Assembly: GCF_004123145.1 (NCBI RefSeq)
Contig: NZ_SDKC01000001.1
Span: 1,135,501-1,199,500 of the forward strand
Source: Blautia faecicola
GTDB lineage: Bacteria; Bacillota; Clostridia; Lachnospirales; Lachnospiraceae
DNA length: 64,000 bases
Reading direction: 5' to 3'
Below the pieces are notes generated by a model. It had not been told where the DNA came from. It made no database searches and worked only from the letters and a program-made list of their open reading frames with translations. The position numbers and the translations under genes are program-made. Below, piece by piece: positions 26,245 to 36,809 of this stretch. Positions within the stretch are counted from its first letter, which is position 1. Every line of letters starts with the position of its first letter.

Positions 26245-27558
26245 ATGCAGAGTGTGGAGATGATTCCATTCGGACTTCTGGCAGGATTTGTCGATGACAA
26301 AGAAGTGAGGATCACGGAGATTTCCACAGAAAGCTTTTGCTTTCGGGTAAGAGAACAGGTGGAAAGACCGCGGCATATACGGATCGGATTCTATGATTTA
26401 TCTGAAAGCATGTACCGGGAAGTGGAGTTAGAAAGTTATCATTTCATGGAAAAAAGGCAGGAGCAGTGGTATGTAAGTTATACCGTCGAGGTGTTCCAGC
26501 AAGATTATGTACAGGCAGTACAGAAACTTTTCCGGAAATACACCGGATATATCCGGGCACGGCTTGAGGGAACGGACGGAGAGATGGCGCAGATCGTCTG
26601 CAACTATCCGGCGGATCAGGACGAGATCCATGCGGAGAGCATGGAAGAGCAGAAAGCCATCTGGTTTTCCGGTGCACGGATCCAGCCGGTGGTACAGGGC
26701 ATGGAACTCGCTCTGGAACTTGACCGGAACACATGGTATGACCTGTATCAACGAAATCCAATAGAAAGATTTGCCGAGCAGTACTGGAAAGAAAATGGAA
26801 TCGACGGCTGGGAAGAGTATAAAACAATCCCCGATCGCCTGTATATCGGCAATGCATTCTGCCATCTGTTATTTCCGAAAGAAGAGCAGCTGTTTGCCCT
26901 GATGGAAAAGGCAATTGTGGAAAATGTGGAAATCACCCTGGTATTCCCCTGTATGCGGGAGTTTCAGGTGGAAGAGCGGGGAAAACTCTTAAAAAAAGTG
27001 GACAACTGGTGTGAAAAACGGCAGACCAGGGTGGAAATTCTCGTCAATGACTGGGGAATGACAGCACTGGTGAAAGAGAGCGGGAAGCATCTGGAACCCT
27101 GTCTCGGAGTCCTTCTGAACAAGCAGAAAAAGGATCCGCGGATGCGCTATAAAAAAGGCAGTACCCGCGGACTGGGAGAAAGTAATCTGCAGGCGGATTT
27201 TTATCGGACGTTTTTAAAGGATACATACGGGATCACCCGCTATGAGTGGGAAAGCTGTGGGTATCCGCAGGTATTTCCACAGGGAAAGAACAGCCTGCAT
27301 CTGCCATATTACCAGACCAATACTTCCCAGTACTGCCCGTTGTATGCGAGCTGTACTGAGGGCGAGCGGGGAAAACAGAGGTTGCCGGAGCACTGTCCGG
27401 GATACTGTGAACAGTATGCGTATCTTTACCCGGAACATCTGCATATGGCAGGAAGGTACAATTCTCTGTTCGGGCTGGATGCGGAACTTGTAAAAAATCC
27501 GGAAAAGCTGAAAGCATATCAACAGGCAGGCATCGACCGTCTGGTGATCGGACTGTAG
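26245..27558 (+). CDS. Uncharacterised U32-companion protein
   Basis: A 437-residue protein. The N-terminal 110 residues are beta-rich (LAGFVDDKEVRITEISTESFCFRVRE), PilZ-like in appearance. A second part may form a barrel, and a late Cys cluster (YCPLYASC, then HCPGYCEQY) could bind a metal or Fe-S cluster. It has no signal peptide. The next gene encodes a U32-family protein and starts 12 bases after its stop, so the pair may work as a two-subunit U32-type enzyme, as UbiU/UbiV do. That comparison is inference; I do not recognise a named family. GGGGAGGTGATG precedes the start. Confidence 0.7.
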   Translation: MQSVEMIPFGLLAGFVDDKEVRITEISTESFCFRVREQVERPRHIRIGFYDLSESMYREVELESYHFMEKRQEQWYVSYTVEVFQQDYVQAVQKLFRKYTGYIRARLEGTDGEMAQIVCNYPADQDEIHAESMEEQKAIWFSGARIQPVVQGMELALELDRNTWYDLYQRNPIERFAEQYWKENGIDGWEEYKTIPDRLYIGNAFCHLLFPKEEQLFALMEKAIVENVEITLVFPCMREFQVEERGKLLKKVDNWCEKRQTRVEILVNDWGMTALVKESGKHLEPCLGVLLNKQKKDPRMRYKKGSTRGLGESNLQADFYRTFLKDTYGITRYEWESCGYPQVFPQGKNSLHLPYYQTNTSQYCPLYASCTEGERGKQRLPEHCPGYCEQYAYLYPEHLHMAGRYNSLFGLDAELVKNPEKLKAYQQAGIDRLVIGL

Positions 27559-27570
27559 GAGGGCGTGCGT

Positions 27571-28566
27571 ATGAAAATTGTGGCAGGACTCGGATGTATC
27601 GACGATTATCCGGCATTTTGTGAGGCGGGAGCGGATGAATTTTTCTGTGGGTATGTGCCGTATGCGTGGACGAAACGGTACGGAACCACGCTGGCATTGA
27701 ACCGCCGGGAAGTGCTCTGTTATCAGGTACAGTTGGGAGCGTACAGTGAACTGGAGATTCTGGCTGCCATGCGGGAAGACTATCAGCGCCCGGTGCATCT
27801 GACCTTTAATTCCCTGTATTACATCCCCGAACAGTATCCGATGATCGAGGAGATTATCCGAAGCTGTATGGATCTTGGCTTTCAGAGTTTTATTCTGGCG
27901 GATCCAGCACTGATGGTATATCTGCGGCAGCAGGGGGTGGACTGTCAGATCCATCTGAGTGGAGAGACGGGAGAAAATAACCGCAAAATGGTGGAAACTT
28001 TTCAGAATCTGGATCTGAAACGTATGATTTTTCACCGAAAGAATACGATAGAAGATATGGCATCCATGATCGCGGCAGAGAAGGAAGCAGGAGGAAAACG
28101 AAGCAGGACGGAATTTGAAGCGTTTGTGCTGAACGAACTGTGTCAGTTTTCCGGAAGTTTCTGCCATTCCCTGCACTGCGATGAACTGGGACATCTGTGT
28201 CGCACACCCTACTGGCTGCGACCGCAGAAAGCAGAAGATCCCGGATGGAAGAAACGGCTGGAAACATTCCGAGAAGAAGGGAAATCCGCGGTTTCTTCCG
28301 AACCGGAATATTTAGAAATGGAAGATGATCTGTGTGGCGCGAGTGGATGCGGTCTGTGTGCGCTGTACCGGTTACAGGAAGCCGGCATCACGCACCTGAA
28401 ACTGGTGGGGCGTGGCAATCACAGTGAGGATATGAAAGCAGATATTCAGAATCTTCACAAATCTCTGACAATTCTGAAAACAGCAGGGAGTGAAGCAGAA
28501 TATTGCAGACAGATGAAACAACAGATTTTCCCGAATGGATGCAGCAGCCAATGCTATTATAGATGA
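27571..28566 (+). CDS. U32-family protein
   Basis: A 331-residue protein with a U32-like TIM-barrel layout. The start KIVAGLGCIDDYPAFCEAGADEFFCGYVP matches the first strand-helix of U32 proteins. The signature region reads FEAFVLNELCQFSGSFCHSLHC, and a second Cys group (LCGASGCGLC) lies near residue 260. U32 members are often annotated as peptidases, but several are Fe-S hydroxylases of RNA or quinones; with four or more candidate Cys ligands, an Fe-S role is plausible. ATG 27571 is preferred over GTG 27565 because GGAGGG (27558-27563) then lies 7 bases away. Confidence 0.8.
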   Translation: MKIVAGLGCIDDYPAFCEAGADEFFCGYVPYAWTKRYGTTLALNRREVLCYQVQLGAYSELEILAAMREDYQRPVHLTFNSLYYIPEQYPMIEEIIRSCMDLGFQSFILADPALMVYLRQQGVDCQIHLSGETGENNRKMVETFQNLDLKRMIFHRKNTIEDMASMIAAEKEAGGKRSRTEFEAFVLNELCQFSGSFCHSLHCDELGHLCRTPYWLRPQKAEDPGWKKRLETFREEGKSAVSSEPEYLEMEDDLCGASGCGLCALYRLQEAGITHLKLVGRGNHSEDMKADIQNLHKSLTILKTAGSEAEYCRQMKQQIFPNGCSSQCYYR

Positions 28567-28631
28567 TATGCACAAAAAGGATATGCGCAAATTATTACAA
28601 AGCGACAAATTACAGAAAAGTAAAAGAAAAA

Positions 28632-28673
28632 AGGACACATGTCCTATCCGAAAGTGTAAAATGTGCATATACT
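28632..28673 (+). promoter_or_regulatory. Probable activator-dependent promoter of the nucleoside operon
   Basis: A perfect 14-bp palindrome AGGACACATGTCCT (28632-28645) lies upstream of a TATACT -10 box (28668-28673) that has no -35 match. The palindrome is centred about 41.5 bases before the predicted start (near 28680), the classical spacing for class II activators of the Crp/Fnr type. A Crp/Fnr-family regulator is encoded at the end of this operon. Confidence 0.55.
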
Positions 28674-28760
28674 GAGCATACAGAAATGAGTGAGACGTAA
28701 GCAACTTGCAAAGAGAAAAACGATTTACCGGATGACCGGAAAAAGAAGGGAGAAAGAAAC

Positions 28761-29942
28761 ATGAAGAAAAGAGCAGCAGCATTCCTGCTGGCAGGTATCC
28801 TGTCGATGTCCATGCTGGCAGGCTGTGGCAGCGGAAATGACGGACAGGGGGATACAGCAAACGATGTGATGAAGGTTGCGATGATTACCGACTCCGGTGA
28901 TATCACCGACCAGAGTTTTAACCAGATGACCTACGAAGCCTGTAAAGCATGGGGCGAAGAAAACGATATCGAATTTAACTATTACAAACCGCAGAGCGAC
29001 TCTGATGAGGCGAGAACCGCCAGTGTGGATCAGGCAGTTGCCGACGGAGCGAATGTGATCGTGCTGTCCGGTTATGTATTTGCACCGACTGTCATTGACG
29101 AGTCCGACCTGTACCCGGACATCAAATTCCTGGCACTCGACGTAAGTGCCGGAGATATCTGTGAAAAAGGAATCGGTCAGGGATACGATTACAACCCGGA
29201 TCACTATAATGTAAAAGATTATTATCATTCAGAAAATGTATTCTGCTGTACTTACCAGGAAGAACTTTCCGGTTACATGGCAGGTTACGCGGCAGTAAAA
29301 CTTGGCTACCGTCATCTTGGATTCCTCGGCGGTATGGCAGTTCCGGCAGTAAACCGTTACGGTTACGGCTATGTACAGGGTGCTGATCAGGCAGCAAAAG
29401 AACTTGGCATCACCGATGAAGTACAGGTGGAATATGTATGTGGCGGTCAGTTCTACGGCGATGCGGACATCACCGCTTATATGGATACCTGGTTTGGTTC
29501 CAAAGGCGTGGAAATCGTATTTGCCTGTGGCGGTGGTATCTATACATCCGCAGCGGAAGCGGCAGTCAAGACCGGCGGCAAGATCATCGGTGTAGACCTT
29601 GACCAGTCCGCAACCATTGATGAGTATGAAGACGGTTTGACCGTGACATCTGCGATGAAAGGTCTGCAGGTAACCATTGACAACGTGCTGAGCGCGATCA
29701 AAGGCGGTACCTGGGATGCATATGCCGGAGAGATGGAAAACCTCGGTCTGGAATCCGCAAACCCGGAAGAAAACTATGTACAGCTTCCGGAAACAACCAC
29801 CCAGTGGGATGACAACTTTACCGTAGATGATTACAGAGATCTGGTACAGAGAATGTACGATTGCGAACTGACCGTATCCGGTGACACCACCAGCTTCCCG
29901 GAGACGGAGATCCAGGCAACCGACTACGGCAGCATCAAATAA
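28761..29942 (+). CDS. BMP-family nucleoside-binding lipoprotein
   Basis: A 393-residue substrate-binding lipoprotein. It has a basic start and hydrophobic signal (KKRAAAFLLAGILSMSMLAGC) with the lipobox LAGC, cleaved before Cys. The mature BMP/PnrA fold begins VAMITDSGDITDQSFNQMTYEAC. It binds nucleosides outside the cell and delivers them to the ABC permeases encoded downstream. AAGGGAG precedes ATG 28761. It heads an operon of importer plus nucleoside catabolism, which supports nucleosides as ligands. Confidence 0.93.
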   Translation: MKKRAAAFLLAGILSMSMLAGCGSGNDGQGDTANDVMKVAMITDSGDITDQSFNQMTYEACKAWGEENDIEFNYYKPQSDSDEARTASVDQAVADGANVIVLSGYVFAPTVIDESDLYPDIKFLALDVSAGDICEKGIGQGYDYNPDHYNVKDYYHSENVFCCTYQEELSGYMAGYAAVKLGYRHLGFLGGMAVPAVNRYGYGYVQGADQAAKELGITDEVQVEYVCGGQFYGDADITAYMDTWFGSKGVEIVFACGGGIYTSAAEAAVKTGGKIIGVDLDQSATIDEYEDGLTVTSAMKGLQVTIDNVLSAIKGGTWDAYAGEMENLGLESANPEENYVQLPETTTQWDDNFTVDDYRDLVQRMYDCELTVSGDTTSFPETEIQATDYGSIK

Positions 29943-29968
29943 AAGGAAGATAGAAAAAGGAGAAAACT

Positions 29969-31513
29969 ATGAGCGAATACGTCATTGAAATGCTGAACAT
30001 AACCAAACGGTTCCCTGGCATCGTGGCAAATGATAATATCACGCTGCAGCTGAAAAAAGGTGAGATCCACGCACTCCTGGGAGAAAACGGTGCAGGAAAA
30101 TCCACCCTGATGAGCGTACTGTTTGGCTTATATCAGCCGGAAGAAGGAGAAATCCACAAAAACGGAAAAAAAGTAGACATACAGGATCCGAACGATGCCA
30201 ACACACTGGGCATCGGTATGGTACACCAGCATTTTAAACTGGTGGAATGTTTTACTGTCCTGGATAACATCATGCTGGGTGTGGAAACCACGACAAAAGG
30301 CGGTTTCTTGAAAAAAGACGAGGCGAGAAAGAAAGTCCTGGCACTTTCTGAAAAATATGGTCTGGAAGTAGACCCGGACGCAAAGATCGAAGATATCACC
30401 GTAGGTATGCAGCAGAGAACCGAGATATTAAAGATGCTTTACCGTGACAACGAAGTTCTGATCTTCGACGAGCCGACCGCTGTGCTGACACCGCAGGAGA
30501 TCCAGGAACTGATGACCATCATGAAAAACCTGGCAGCAGAAGGAAAGAGTATTCTGTTTATCACCCATAAACTGGCAGAGATCATGGCAGTTGCCGACCG
30601 CTGCAGCGTCCTTCGAAAAGGAAAATACATCGGAACCGTAGATATCAAAGACACCACACCGGAAAAATTATCTGCGATGATGGTAGGTCGTGACGTAAAC
30701 TTCGTGGTAAAGAAGAAACCAGCACAGCCGAAAGAAGTGGTGTTGAGCGTCAAAAATATGACCGTGGCATCCAAACGCCACAAAAATAGCGCAGTCAATC
30801 ACGTATCCTTCGATGTGCGGAGAGGTGAGATCGTCTGCATCGCCGGCATCGACGGCAACGGGCAGACAGAGTTGGTGTACGGTCTGTCTGGACTGGAGCC
30901 TTTAAAAGAAGGAACCATCACGATGAACGGACAGGACATTACAAATATGTCCATCCGAAACCGTATCACCTCCGGTATGAGCCATATCCCGGAAGACCGT
31001 CACAAACACGGTCTGGTGCTGGATTACTCACTGGAAGACAATATCATTCTGGAACGGTATTTTGAGCCGGAATTTACGAATAAATTTGGATTCCTGAAAA
31101 GAAAAGCGATCCGTTCCTATGCAAACCGCCTGATCAAACAGTATGATATCCGTTCCGGTCAGGGTGCGATCACAACCGTTCGTTCCATGTCCGGTGGTAA
31201 TCAGCAGAAAGCGATCATCGCAAGAGAGATCGACAAGAATCCGGAATTTCTGATCGCCGTACAGCCGACCCGTGGTCTGGATGTAGGAGCCATCGAATAT
31301 ATCCACAAACAGCTGGTAGCAGAAAGAGATGCCGGAAAAGGAGTACTGTTAGTCAGCCTGGAACTGGATGAGGTCATGAACGTATCTGACCGGATTCTGG
31401 TAATGTACGAAGGGGAAATCGTAGGAGAATTTGATCCGAAGAAAGTTTCCGTAGAAGAACTGGGACTGTATATGGCAGGCTCAAAGAGAAAGGGGACAAA
31501 AGAAAATGGATAA
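29969..31513 (+). CDS. Nucleoside ABC importer ATPase, two fused nucleotide-binding domains
   Basis: A 514-residue RbsA-type ATPase. Domain 1 has Walker A GENGAGKST and Walker B VLIFDEPT, with a degenerate signature VGMQQR. Domain 2 has a non-canonical Walker A (GIDGNGQTEL), signature MSGGNQQK and a PTRGLDVGA Walker B region. Unequal sites like these are normal for carbohydrate/nucleoside importers. It follows the binding protein by 26 bases and overlaps the first permease by 8 bases. Confidence 0.95.
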   Translation: MSEYVIEMLNITKRFPGIVANDNITLQLKKGEIHALLGENGAGKSTLMSVLFGLYQPEEGEIHKNGKKVDIQDPNDANTLGIGMVHQHFKLVECFTVLDNIMLGVETTTKGGFLKKDEARKKVLALSEKYGLEVDPDAKIEDITVGMQQRTEILKMLYRDNEVLIFDEPTAVLTPQEIQELMTIMKNLAAEGKSILFITHKLAEIMAVADRCSVLRKGKYIGTVDIKDTTPEKLSAMMVGRDVNFVVKKKPAQPKEVVLSVKNMTVASKRHKNSAVNHVSFDVRRGEIVCIAGIDGNGQTELVYGLSGLEPLKEGTITMNGQDITNMSIRNRITSGMSHIPEDRHKHGLVLDYSLEDNIILERYFEPEFTNKFGFLKRKAIRSYANRLIKQYDIRSGQGAITTVRSMSGGNQQKAIIAREIDKNPEFLIAVQPTRGLDVGAIEYIHKQLVAERDAGKGVLLVSLELDEVMNVSDRILVMYEGEIVGEFDPKKVSVEELGLYMAGSKRKGTKENG

Positions 31514-32609
31514 AAAACAGAAGCTGTTGAGAAATAATGCTTTTCAGACGGTGCTTGCCTCCCTGATCTGTATCGCAATCGGTCTTCTGATCGGTTATAT
31601 CGTACTGCTGATCATCAATCCGGCGGGCGCAGGAAAAGCAATCGTGGCAATTATGAAGAACTTTTTCTACTATCCGAATGCAGCGGCGGCAACGAAGTAT
31701 TTCGGTACGACACTGATCAAGGCATCTGCCCTGTTAATGTGTGCGCTGTCCGTATTATTTGCCTACAAAGCGGGCTTATTTAACATCGGTGCAGCCGGAC
31801 AGTATGTCGTAGGTGCGGGCGGATGTCTGTACATGGCACTGAAATTTGAGATGCCGTGGTATGTATGCCTTCTGGCAGGTGTGATCGTGGCAGCTATCGT
31901 CGGAGGAATCTCCGGTGCACTGAAAGCGTACTTAAATGTAAACGAAGTTATCTCCTGTATCATGCTGAACTGGATCTCTCTGTACGGCGTGAACATGCTG
32001 CTGACAACGGTAAAAGATACTTCCACACCGTATACCAAACTGCTGTTTAACTTCAATCAGAAAGCCATGCTCCCGAAACTGGGTCTGGATCAGTTGTTTC
32101 ATAACAAATACATGACCATCGGTGTACCGTTAGCCATCCTGATGGCAATCCTGGTATGGGTGATCCTGTCCAAAACAAAATTCGGTTATGAATTAAAGGC
32201 AACCGGAAGCAACAGACAGGCAGCAAAATACTGTGGTATGAAAGAAAAGAGAAATATCATCGTGACCATGATGATCGCAGGCGGTCTGGCAGGATTTGGC
32301 GCAGGCGTCTTCTACTTAAGCGGTATCGAGCAGTGGATGGTACAGCAGACCAGCGTACCGGCAATGGGATTTAACGGAATCGCAGCTGCGTTCCTTGGCG
32401 GCCTGCATCCGATCGGAACCCTGTTTGCTTCTTACTTTATCCAGCATATCACCAGCGGTGGAACCTATGTGGATACCACGTTATACTGTACACAGATTTC
32501 TGATCTGATCTCAGCCTTTATCATTTATCTGTGCGCGTTTGTATTTTTCTTCAAACGCTGGCTGAACCGTTATCTGGATAAGAAAGAAGAGAAAGGAGGT
32601 ACCCGCTGA
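31506..32609 (+). CDS. Nucleoside ABC importer permease 1
   Basis: A 367-residue membrane protein of the BPD_transp_2 (branched-chain/ribose) family, with about 9-10 helices. Typical segments are LLIGYIVLLIINPAGAGKAI, LFNIGAAGQYVVGAGGCLYMAL, and ELKATGSNRQAAKYCGM, the cytoplasmic coupling helix. It pairs with permease 2 as a heterodimer. The start codon lies inside the ATPase gene, and the stop overlaps the next start (TGATG). Confidence 0.94.
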   Translation: MDKKQKLLRNNAFQTVLASLICIAIGLLIGYIVLLIINPAGAGKAIVAIMKNFFYYPNAAAATKYFGTTLIKASALLMCALSVLFAYKAGLFNIGAAGQYVVGAGGCLYMALKFEMPWYVCLLAGVIVAAIVGGISGALKAYLNVNEVISCIMLNWISLYGVNMLLTTVKDTSTPYTKLLFNFNQKAMLPKLGLDQLFHNKYMTIGVPLAILMAILVWVILSKTKFGYELKATGSNRQAAKYCGMKEKRNIIVTMMIAGGLAGFGAGVFYLSGIEQWMVQQTSVPAMGFNGIAAAFLGGLHPIGTLFASYFIQHITSGGTYVDTTLYCTQISDLISAFIIYLCAFVFFFKRWLNRYLDKKEEKGGTR

Positions 32610-33550
32610 TGTTGTTACTGATTCAATATACATTAATTTTCGCCTCTGTACTGGCGCTGGTAGCCCTTGGCGGCTGCTTTTCGGAACACAGTGGTGTCAT
32701 CAACATCGGGCTGGAAGGAATCATGGTTATGGGAGCACTCGGCGGAGCCCTGGCGATGAAATTCGTTCCGGCAGGCGTACCGGCGATCGTGATGTTTTTA
32801 CTAGTCGTTCTGGCAAGCCTTCTGATGGGTGTACTGTTTTCCCTGCTTCTTGGTGTGGCAGCTATTAACTTCAATGCCGACCAGACACTGGTAGGTACTG
32901 CACTGAACCTGATGGGAACAGCGGCAGCCGTTGTCATCGTAAGAGCCATCAACGTGGCAGAGAACCCGGACAACGTATCCTCCACGATCGTATACCGGAA
33001 AGCAAAACAGGTATTTCTGGTAAATATCGGAGATTTTGAATTTAACTGGTTTATGCTGATCGTCGTACTCGTTCTGATCGCAGCACATATTGTACTGTAC
33101 AAAACAAGATTCGGACTGCGCCTCTGTGCATGTGGCGAACATCCGCAGGCAGCAGATTCCGTAGGTATCTCCGTATACAAAATGCGCTACGCCGGTGTCC
33201 TGATCTCCGGAGCACTCGGCGGACTTGGCGGTCTGGTCTATATCACCGCCGGTGTCAGCGAATGGAAATTTGAGAATGGTGTGGCAGGTTTTGGTTTCCT
33301 TGCACTTGCCGTTATGATTTTCGGTCAGTGGAAACCGGTCAATATCGGACTGGCAGCCCTGTTATTCGGATTCTTCCGTGCACTGTCCAACGTGTATACA
33401 GGATTTGCCCCGTTAGTGGCACTGAAACTGCCAAGCAGTTTATATAACATGCTTCCGTATATTATTTCTCTGGTTGTTCTGGCATTTATCTCTAGAAAAT
33501 CCAGAGCACCGAAAGCGGAAGGTATCCCGTACGATAAGGGACAGAGATAA
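32609..33550 (+). CDS. Nucleoside ABC importer permease 2
   Basis: A 313-residue membrane protein with about 8-9 helices. Family segments include [55 protein letters not shown] (coupling helix) and [12 protein letters not shown]. It completes a BMP-type nucleoside importer with the two preceding genes. A hairpin of CTGTCCGGC/GCCGGACAG (about 33569-33602), without a T tract, lies between it and udp and may tune downstream expression. Confidence 0.94.
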   Translation: MLLLIQYTLIFASVLALVALGGCFSEHSGVINIGLEGIMVMGALGGALAMKFVPAGVPAIVMFLLVVLASLLMGVLFSLLLGVAAINFNADQTLVGTALNLMGTAAAVVIVRAINVAENPDNVSSTIVYRKAKQVFLVNIGDFEFNWFMLIVVLVLIAAHIVLYKTRFGLRLCACGEHPQAADSVGISVYKMRYAGVLISGALGGLGGLVYITAGVSEWKFENGVAGFGFLALAVMIFGQWKPVNIGLAALLFGFFRALSNVYTGFAPLVALKLPSSLYNMLPYIISLVVLAFISRKSRAPKAEGIPYDKGQR

Positions 33551-33632
33551 AAATAAAAAATACATCAACTGTCCGGCAAACATTGGGATAACGCCGGACA
33601 GCTGCAAAAAGAAACAGAGAGAGGGTATAAAC

Positions 33633-34412
33633 ATGAAAAATTATTCAGAAGATGCAAGCAGACAGTATCATATTCAGGTAGCAAAAGGAGAAGTGGGACG
33701 CTATGTGATCCTGCCGGGTGACCCGAAACGCTGTGCAAAGATTGCAAAATATTTTGATGATCCGGTTCTTGTAGCGGACAACAGAGAATATGTAACGTAT
33801 ACAGGAACTCTTGATGGGGTAAAAGTAAGTGTGACCTCCACCGGTATCGGCGGACCGTCCGCATCCATCGCAATGGAAGAACTGTATCGCTGCGGTGCAG
33901 ACACCTTTATCCGTATCGGTACGTGTGGCGGTATGCAGACAGAAGTAAAGAGCGGTGATGTGATCGTTGCCACCGGAGCGATCCGTATGGAAGGAACTAG
34001 CAAAGAGTACGCACCGATCGAGTTCCCGGCAGTGGCAGATCTGTCCGTGACCAATGCACTGGTGGAAGCTGCAAAAGCAGAAGGCTGCCAGTATCATACC
34101 GGTGTGGTACAGTGCAAAGACGCTTTTTACGGTCAGCATGAGCCGGAGACAAAACCGGTCAGCTACGAACTGATGAACAAATGGGAGGCATGGAAACGCA
34201 TGGGCTGCCTCGCTTCCGAGATGGAATCCGCAGCACTCTTTATCGTGGCAAGCCACCTGAGAGTCCGCGCTGGCTCCTGTTTCCTGGTCGTAGCCAATCA
34301 GGAAAGAGAAAAACTGGGACTGGAAAACCCGGTGGTACACGATACCGAAAAAGCGATCCAGGTAGCCGTACAGGCAATCCGTAACATGATCAAAGCAGAC
34401 CAGAACAAATAA
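33633..34412 (+). CDS. udp: Uridine phosphorylase
   Basis: Splits uridine with phosphate to uracil and ribose-1-phosphate. The 259-residue NP-1 family enzyme has the phosphate-binding loop [17 protein letters not shown], the [11 protein letters not shown] motif and [20 protein letters not shown] near the C-terminus, as in Udp proteins. I place the start at ATG 33633 after AGAGAGAGGG; longer in-frame extension upstream overlaps the permease. It follows the importer, so imported uridine is cleaved at once. Confidence 0.93.
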   Translation: MKNYSEDASRQYHIQVAKGEVGRYVILPGDPKRCAKIAKYFDDPVLVADNREYVTYTGTLDGVKVSVTSTGIGGPSASIAMEELYRCGADTFIRIGTCGGMQTEVKSGDVIVATGAIRMEGTSKEYAPIEFPAVADLSVTNALVEAAKAEGCQYHTGVVQCKDAFYGQHEPETKPVSYELMNKWEAWKRMGCLASEMESAALFIVASHLRVRAGSCFLVVANQEREKLGLENPVVHDTEKAIQVAVQAIRNMIKADQNK

Positions 34413-34445
34413 TTTCATTCTGGATTCAGAGAGGAAGAATAAGTT

Positions 34446-35111
34446 ATGCAGACAAATGAGATCTTAAAACATGTAGACCATACCCTGTTATTACAGGGAG
34501 CCACCTGGGAAGAAATCCGTCAGATCTGTGATGACGGTGCAAAATACCAGACCGCATCCGTGTGTATTCCGCCAAGCTATATAAAACAGGCGAGTGAGTA
34601 TGTACAGGGAAAAGTAGCCATCTGTACCGTTATCGGATTTCCGAACGGCTATATGACCACAGCTACCAAAGCATTTGAAACAAAAGATGCGCTGGAAAAC
34701 GGTGCCGATGAGATCGATATGGTCATCAACATCGGATGGCTGAAAGACAAAAAATACGATGCGATCGAAAACGAGATCCGCACCTTAAAAGAAGTATGCG
34801 GGGAGAAAGTCCTGAAAGTAATCATCGAAACCTGTCTGCTGACAGACGAAGAGAAGATCAAAATGTGTGAGATCGTAACGCGCGCAGGTGCCGATTATAT
34901 CAAGACTTCCACCGGATTCTCCACCGGCGGTGCGACTTTTGCCGATATTGAACTGTTTGCGAAACATGTGGGCGAGGGCGTGAAGATCAAGGCAGCAGGC
35001 GGCATCTCCAGCATGGACGATGCGGAAAAATTCCTGGAACTCGGCGCGGACCGTCTCGGAACGAGCCGTATCATCAAACTGATCAAAAAGGAAGAAGCAA
35101 CAGGATATTAA
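34446..35111 (+). CDS. deoC: Deoxyribose-phosphate aldolase
   Basis: Cleaves 2-deoxyribose-5-phosphate to acetaldehyde and glyceraldehyde-3-phosphate, sending nucleoside sugar into glycolysis. The 221-residue TIM barrel has HVDHTLL at the start, [25 protein letters not shown] with the lysine of the second strand, and [15 protein letters not shown] with the Schiff-base lysine. It lies 33 bases after udp, with GAGAGGAAG before ATG 34446. Confidence 0.97.
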   Translation: MQTNEILKHVDHTLLLQGATWEEIRQICDDGAKYQTASVCIPPSYIKQASEYVQGKVAICTVIGFPNGYMTTATKAFETKDALENGADEIDMVINIGWLKDKKYDAIENEIRTLKEVCGEKVLKVIIETCLLTDEEKIKMCEIVTRAGADYIKTSTGFSTGGATFADIELFAKHVGEGVKIKAAGGISSMDDAEKFLELGADRLGTSRIIKLIKKEEATGY

Positions 35112-35138
35112 GATTTTAGACGGAAAAGAGGAAACAAG

Positions 35139-35558
35139 ATGGAAAAAAAGCAGATAGAAGAAATGATTGATCTTGCGATCGAACAGCTGCAATACTCCTA
35201 TGTACCGTATTCTCATTTTCACGTGGGAGCAGCACTGCTGGCAAAAGACGGTCTGTATTACACCGGCTGCAACATTGAAAATGCAGCGTATACACCGACC
35301 AACTGTGCGGAGCGTACCGCATTTTTCAAGGCGATAAGCGAAGGCGTACGGGAGTTTGATGCGATCTGTATCGTCGGCGGAAAAGACGGCGTGCTGACCG
35401 AATACGCAGCACCGTGTGGCGTGTGCAGACAGGTCATGATGGAATTCTGCGATCCGAAAACCTTCAAAGTGATCCTTGCAGTGAGCAAAGAACAATACGA
35501 TGTGTATACGCTGGAAGAACTTCTTCCACAGGGATTCGGACCGGCAAATCTTGCATAA
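35139..35558 (+). CDS. cdd: Cytidine deaminase
   Basis: Deaminates cytidine and deoxycytidine to the uridine forms used by the phosphorylase. The 139-residue zinc enzyme has the substrate Asn and catalytic Glu in NIENAAYTPTNCAERTAFF, and the second zinc Cys pair in PCGVCRQVM. It is the tetrameric type. AGAGGAAAC precedes the start. Part of the nucleoside operon. Confidence 0.96.
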   Translation: MEKKQIEEMIDLAIEQLQYSYVPYSHFHVGAALLAKDGLYYTGCNIENAAYTPTNCAERTAFFKAISEGVREFDAICIVGGKDGVLTEYAAPCGVCRQVMMEFCDPKTFKVILAVSKEQYDVYTLEELLPQGFGPANLA

Positions 35559-35602
35559 ACGGGATATAATGAAAAAAATGGCAGGAACAGGAGGGACTTA
35601 AG

Positions 35603-36793
35603 ATGGAAGCATATAAAAGAATATTTGTAATCGTACTGGACTCTCTGGGTATCGGTGCGATGCCGGATGCGGAACGGTTTGGCGATAAGGGCGTGGATAC
35701 CTTCGGACATATCCTGGATACCATGGGAACACTGGATATCCCGAACCTGAAAAAACTCGGAATGTTGAACCTTCACAAAGGCGGCAAGATGGAAGGCGTG
35801 GAGAACCCGATCGGACGTTACCTTCGCATCGGCGAAACCAGCAACGGCAAAGATACGATGACCGGACACTGGGAAATGATGGGAATCAACACGACAAAAC
35901 CGTTCAAAACCTTCACGGAAACCGGATTTCCACAGGAACTGATCGGCGAACTGGAAAAGCGCTGTGGTAAGCGTGTCATCGGAAACAAGAGTGCGAGTGG
36001 CACGGAGATCATCGAAGAACTGGGAGAAGAAGAGATCAACACCGGAGCGATGATCGTGTATACATCCGCGGATTCCGTGTTACAGATCTGTGGAAATGAA
36101 GAGACGTTTGATCTGGCGAATCTGTATCGCTGCTGCGAGATCGCGAGAGAACTGACACTGAAAGATGAGTGGAGAGTGGGACGCGTCATCGCAAGACCGT
36201 ATATCGGAAAGAAAAAAGGTGAGTTCAAACGCACCAGCAACCGCCACGATTACGCCCTGAAACCGTCCAACGCCACCGCATTAAATGCACTGAAAGATGC
36301 AGGCTACGATGTGATCGGCGTAGGAAAGATCAATGATATTTTCTGTGGCGAAGGAATCACAAAGACCTACCACTCCGAAAGTTCGCTACACGGTATGGAG
36401 CAGACGGTAGACATCTGCAAAGAGGATTTCCACGGACTGTGTTTTGTTAACCTGGTAGACTTTGATGCTCTGTGGGGACATCGCAGAAACCCGGAGGGTT
36501 ACGGAAGAGAGATCGAAAAGTTCGACAAAGGACTTGGAAAGCTGATGGAAACCATGCGGGAGGACGATCTGGTGATCCTGACCGCTGACCATGGCAACGA
36601 TCCGACCTACACCGGAACCGATCATACCAGAGAGTATGTGCCGTTTATCGCCTATGCAAAACAGATGAAAGAGGGCGGCAAACTGCCAAATCAGGATACC
36701 TTTGCAATCATTGGTGCCACGATCGCAGAAAACTTCGGGGTACAGATGCCGGAGGGAACGATCGGAACTTCGATTTTAAAAGAACTGGTATAA
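35603..36793 (+). CDS. deoB: Phosphopentomutase
   Basis: Interconverts (deoxy)ribose-1-phosphate and -5-phosphate, linking the phosphorylase to DeoC and the pentose pathway. The 396-residue alkaline-phosphatase-fold enzyme shows metal ligands in [16 protein letters not shown] and [10 protein letters not shown], and the phosphorylated Thr in [25 protein letters not shown] precedes ATG 35603. The Crp/Fnr-type gene begins 17 bases after the stop. Confidence 0.97.
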   Translation: MEAYKRIFVIVLDSLGIGAMPDAERFGDKGVDTFGHILDTMGTLDIPNLKKLGMLNLHKGGKMEGVENPIGRYLRIGETSNGKDTMTGHWEMMGINTTKPFKTFTETGFPQELIGELEKRCGKRVIGNKSASGTEIIEELGEEEINTGAMIVYTSADSVLQICGNEETFDLANLYRCCEIARELTLKDEWRVGRVIARPYIGKKKGEFKRTSNRHDYALKPSNATALNALKDAGYDVIGVGKINDIFCGEGITKTYHSESSLHGMEQTVDICKEDFHGLCFVNLVDFDALWGHRRNPEGYGREIEKFDKGLGKLMETMREDDLVILTADHGNDPTYTGTDHTREYVPFIAYAKQMKEGGKLPNQDTFAIIGATIAENFGVQMPEGTIGTSILKELV

Positions 36794-36809
36794 AAAAGAG
36801 AGGTAGAGT

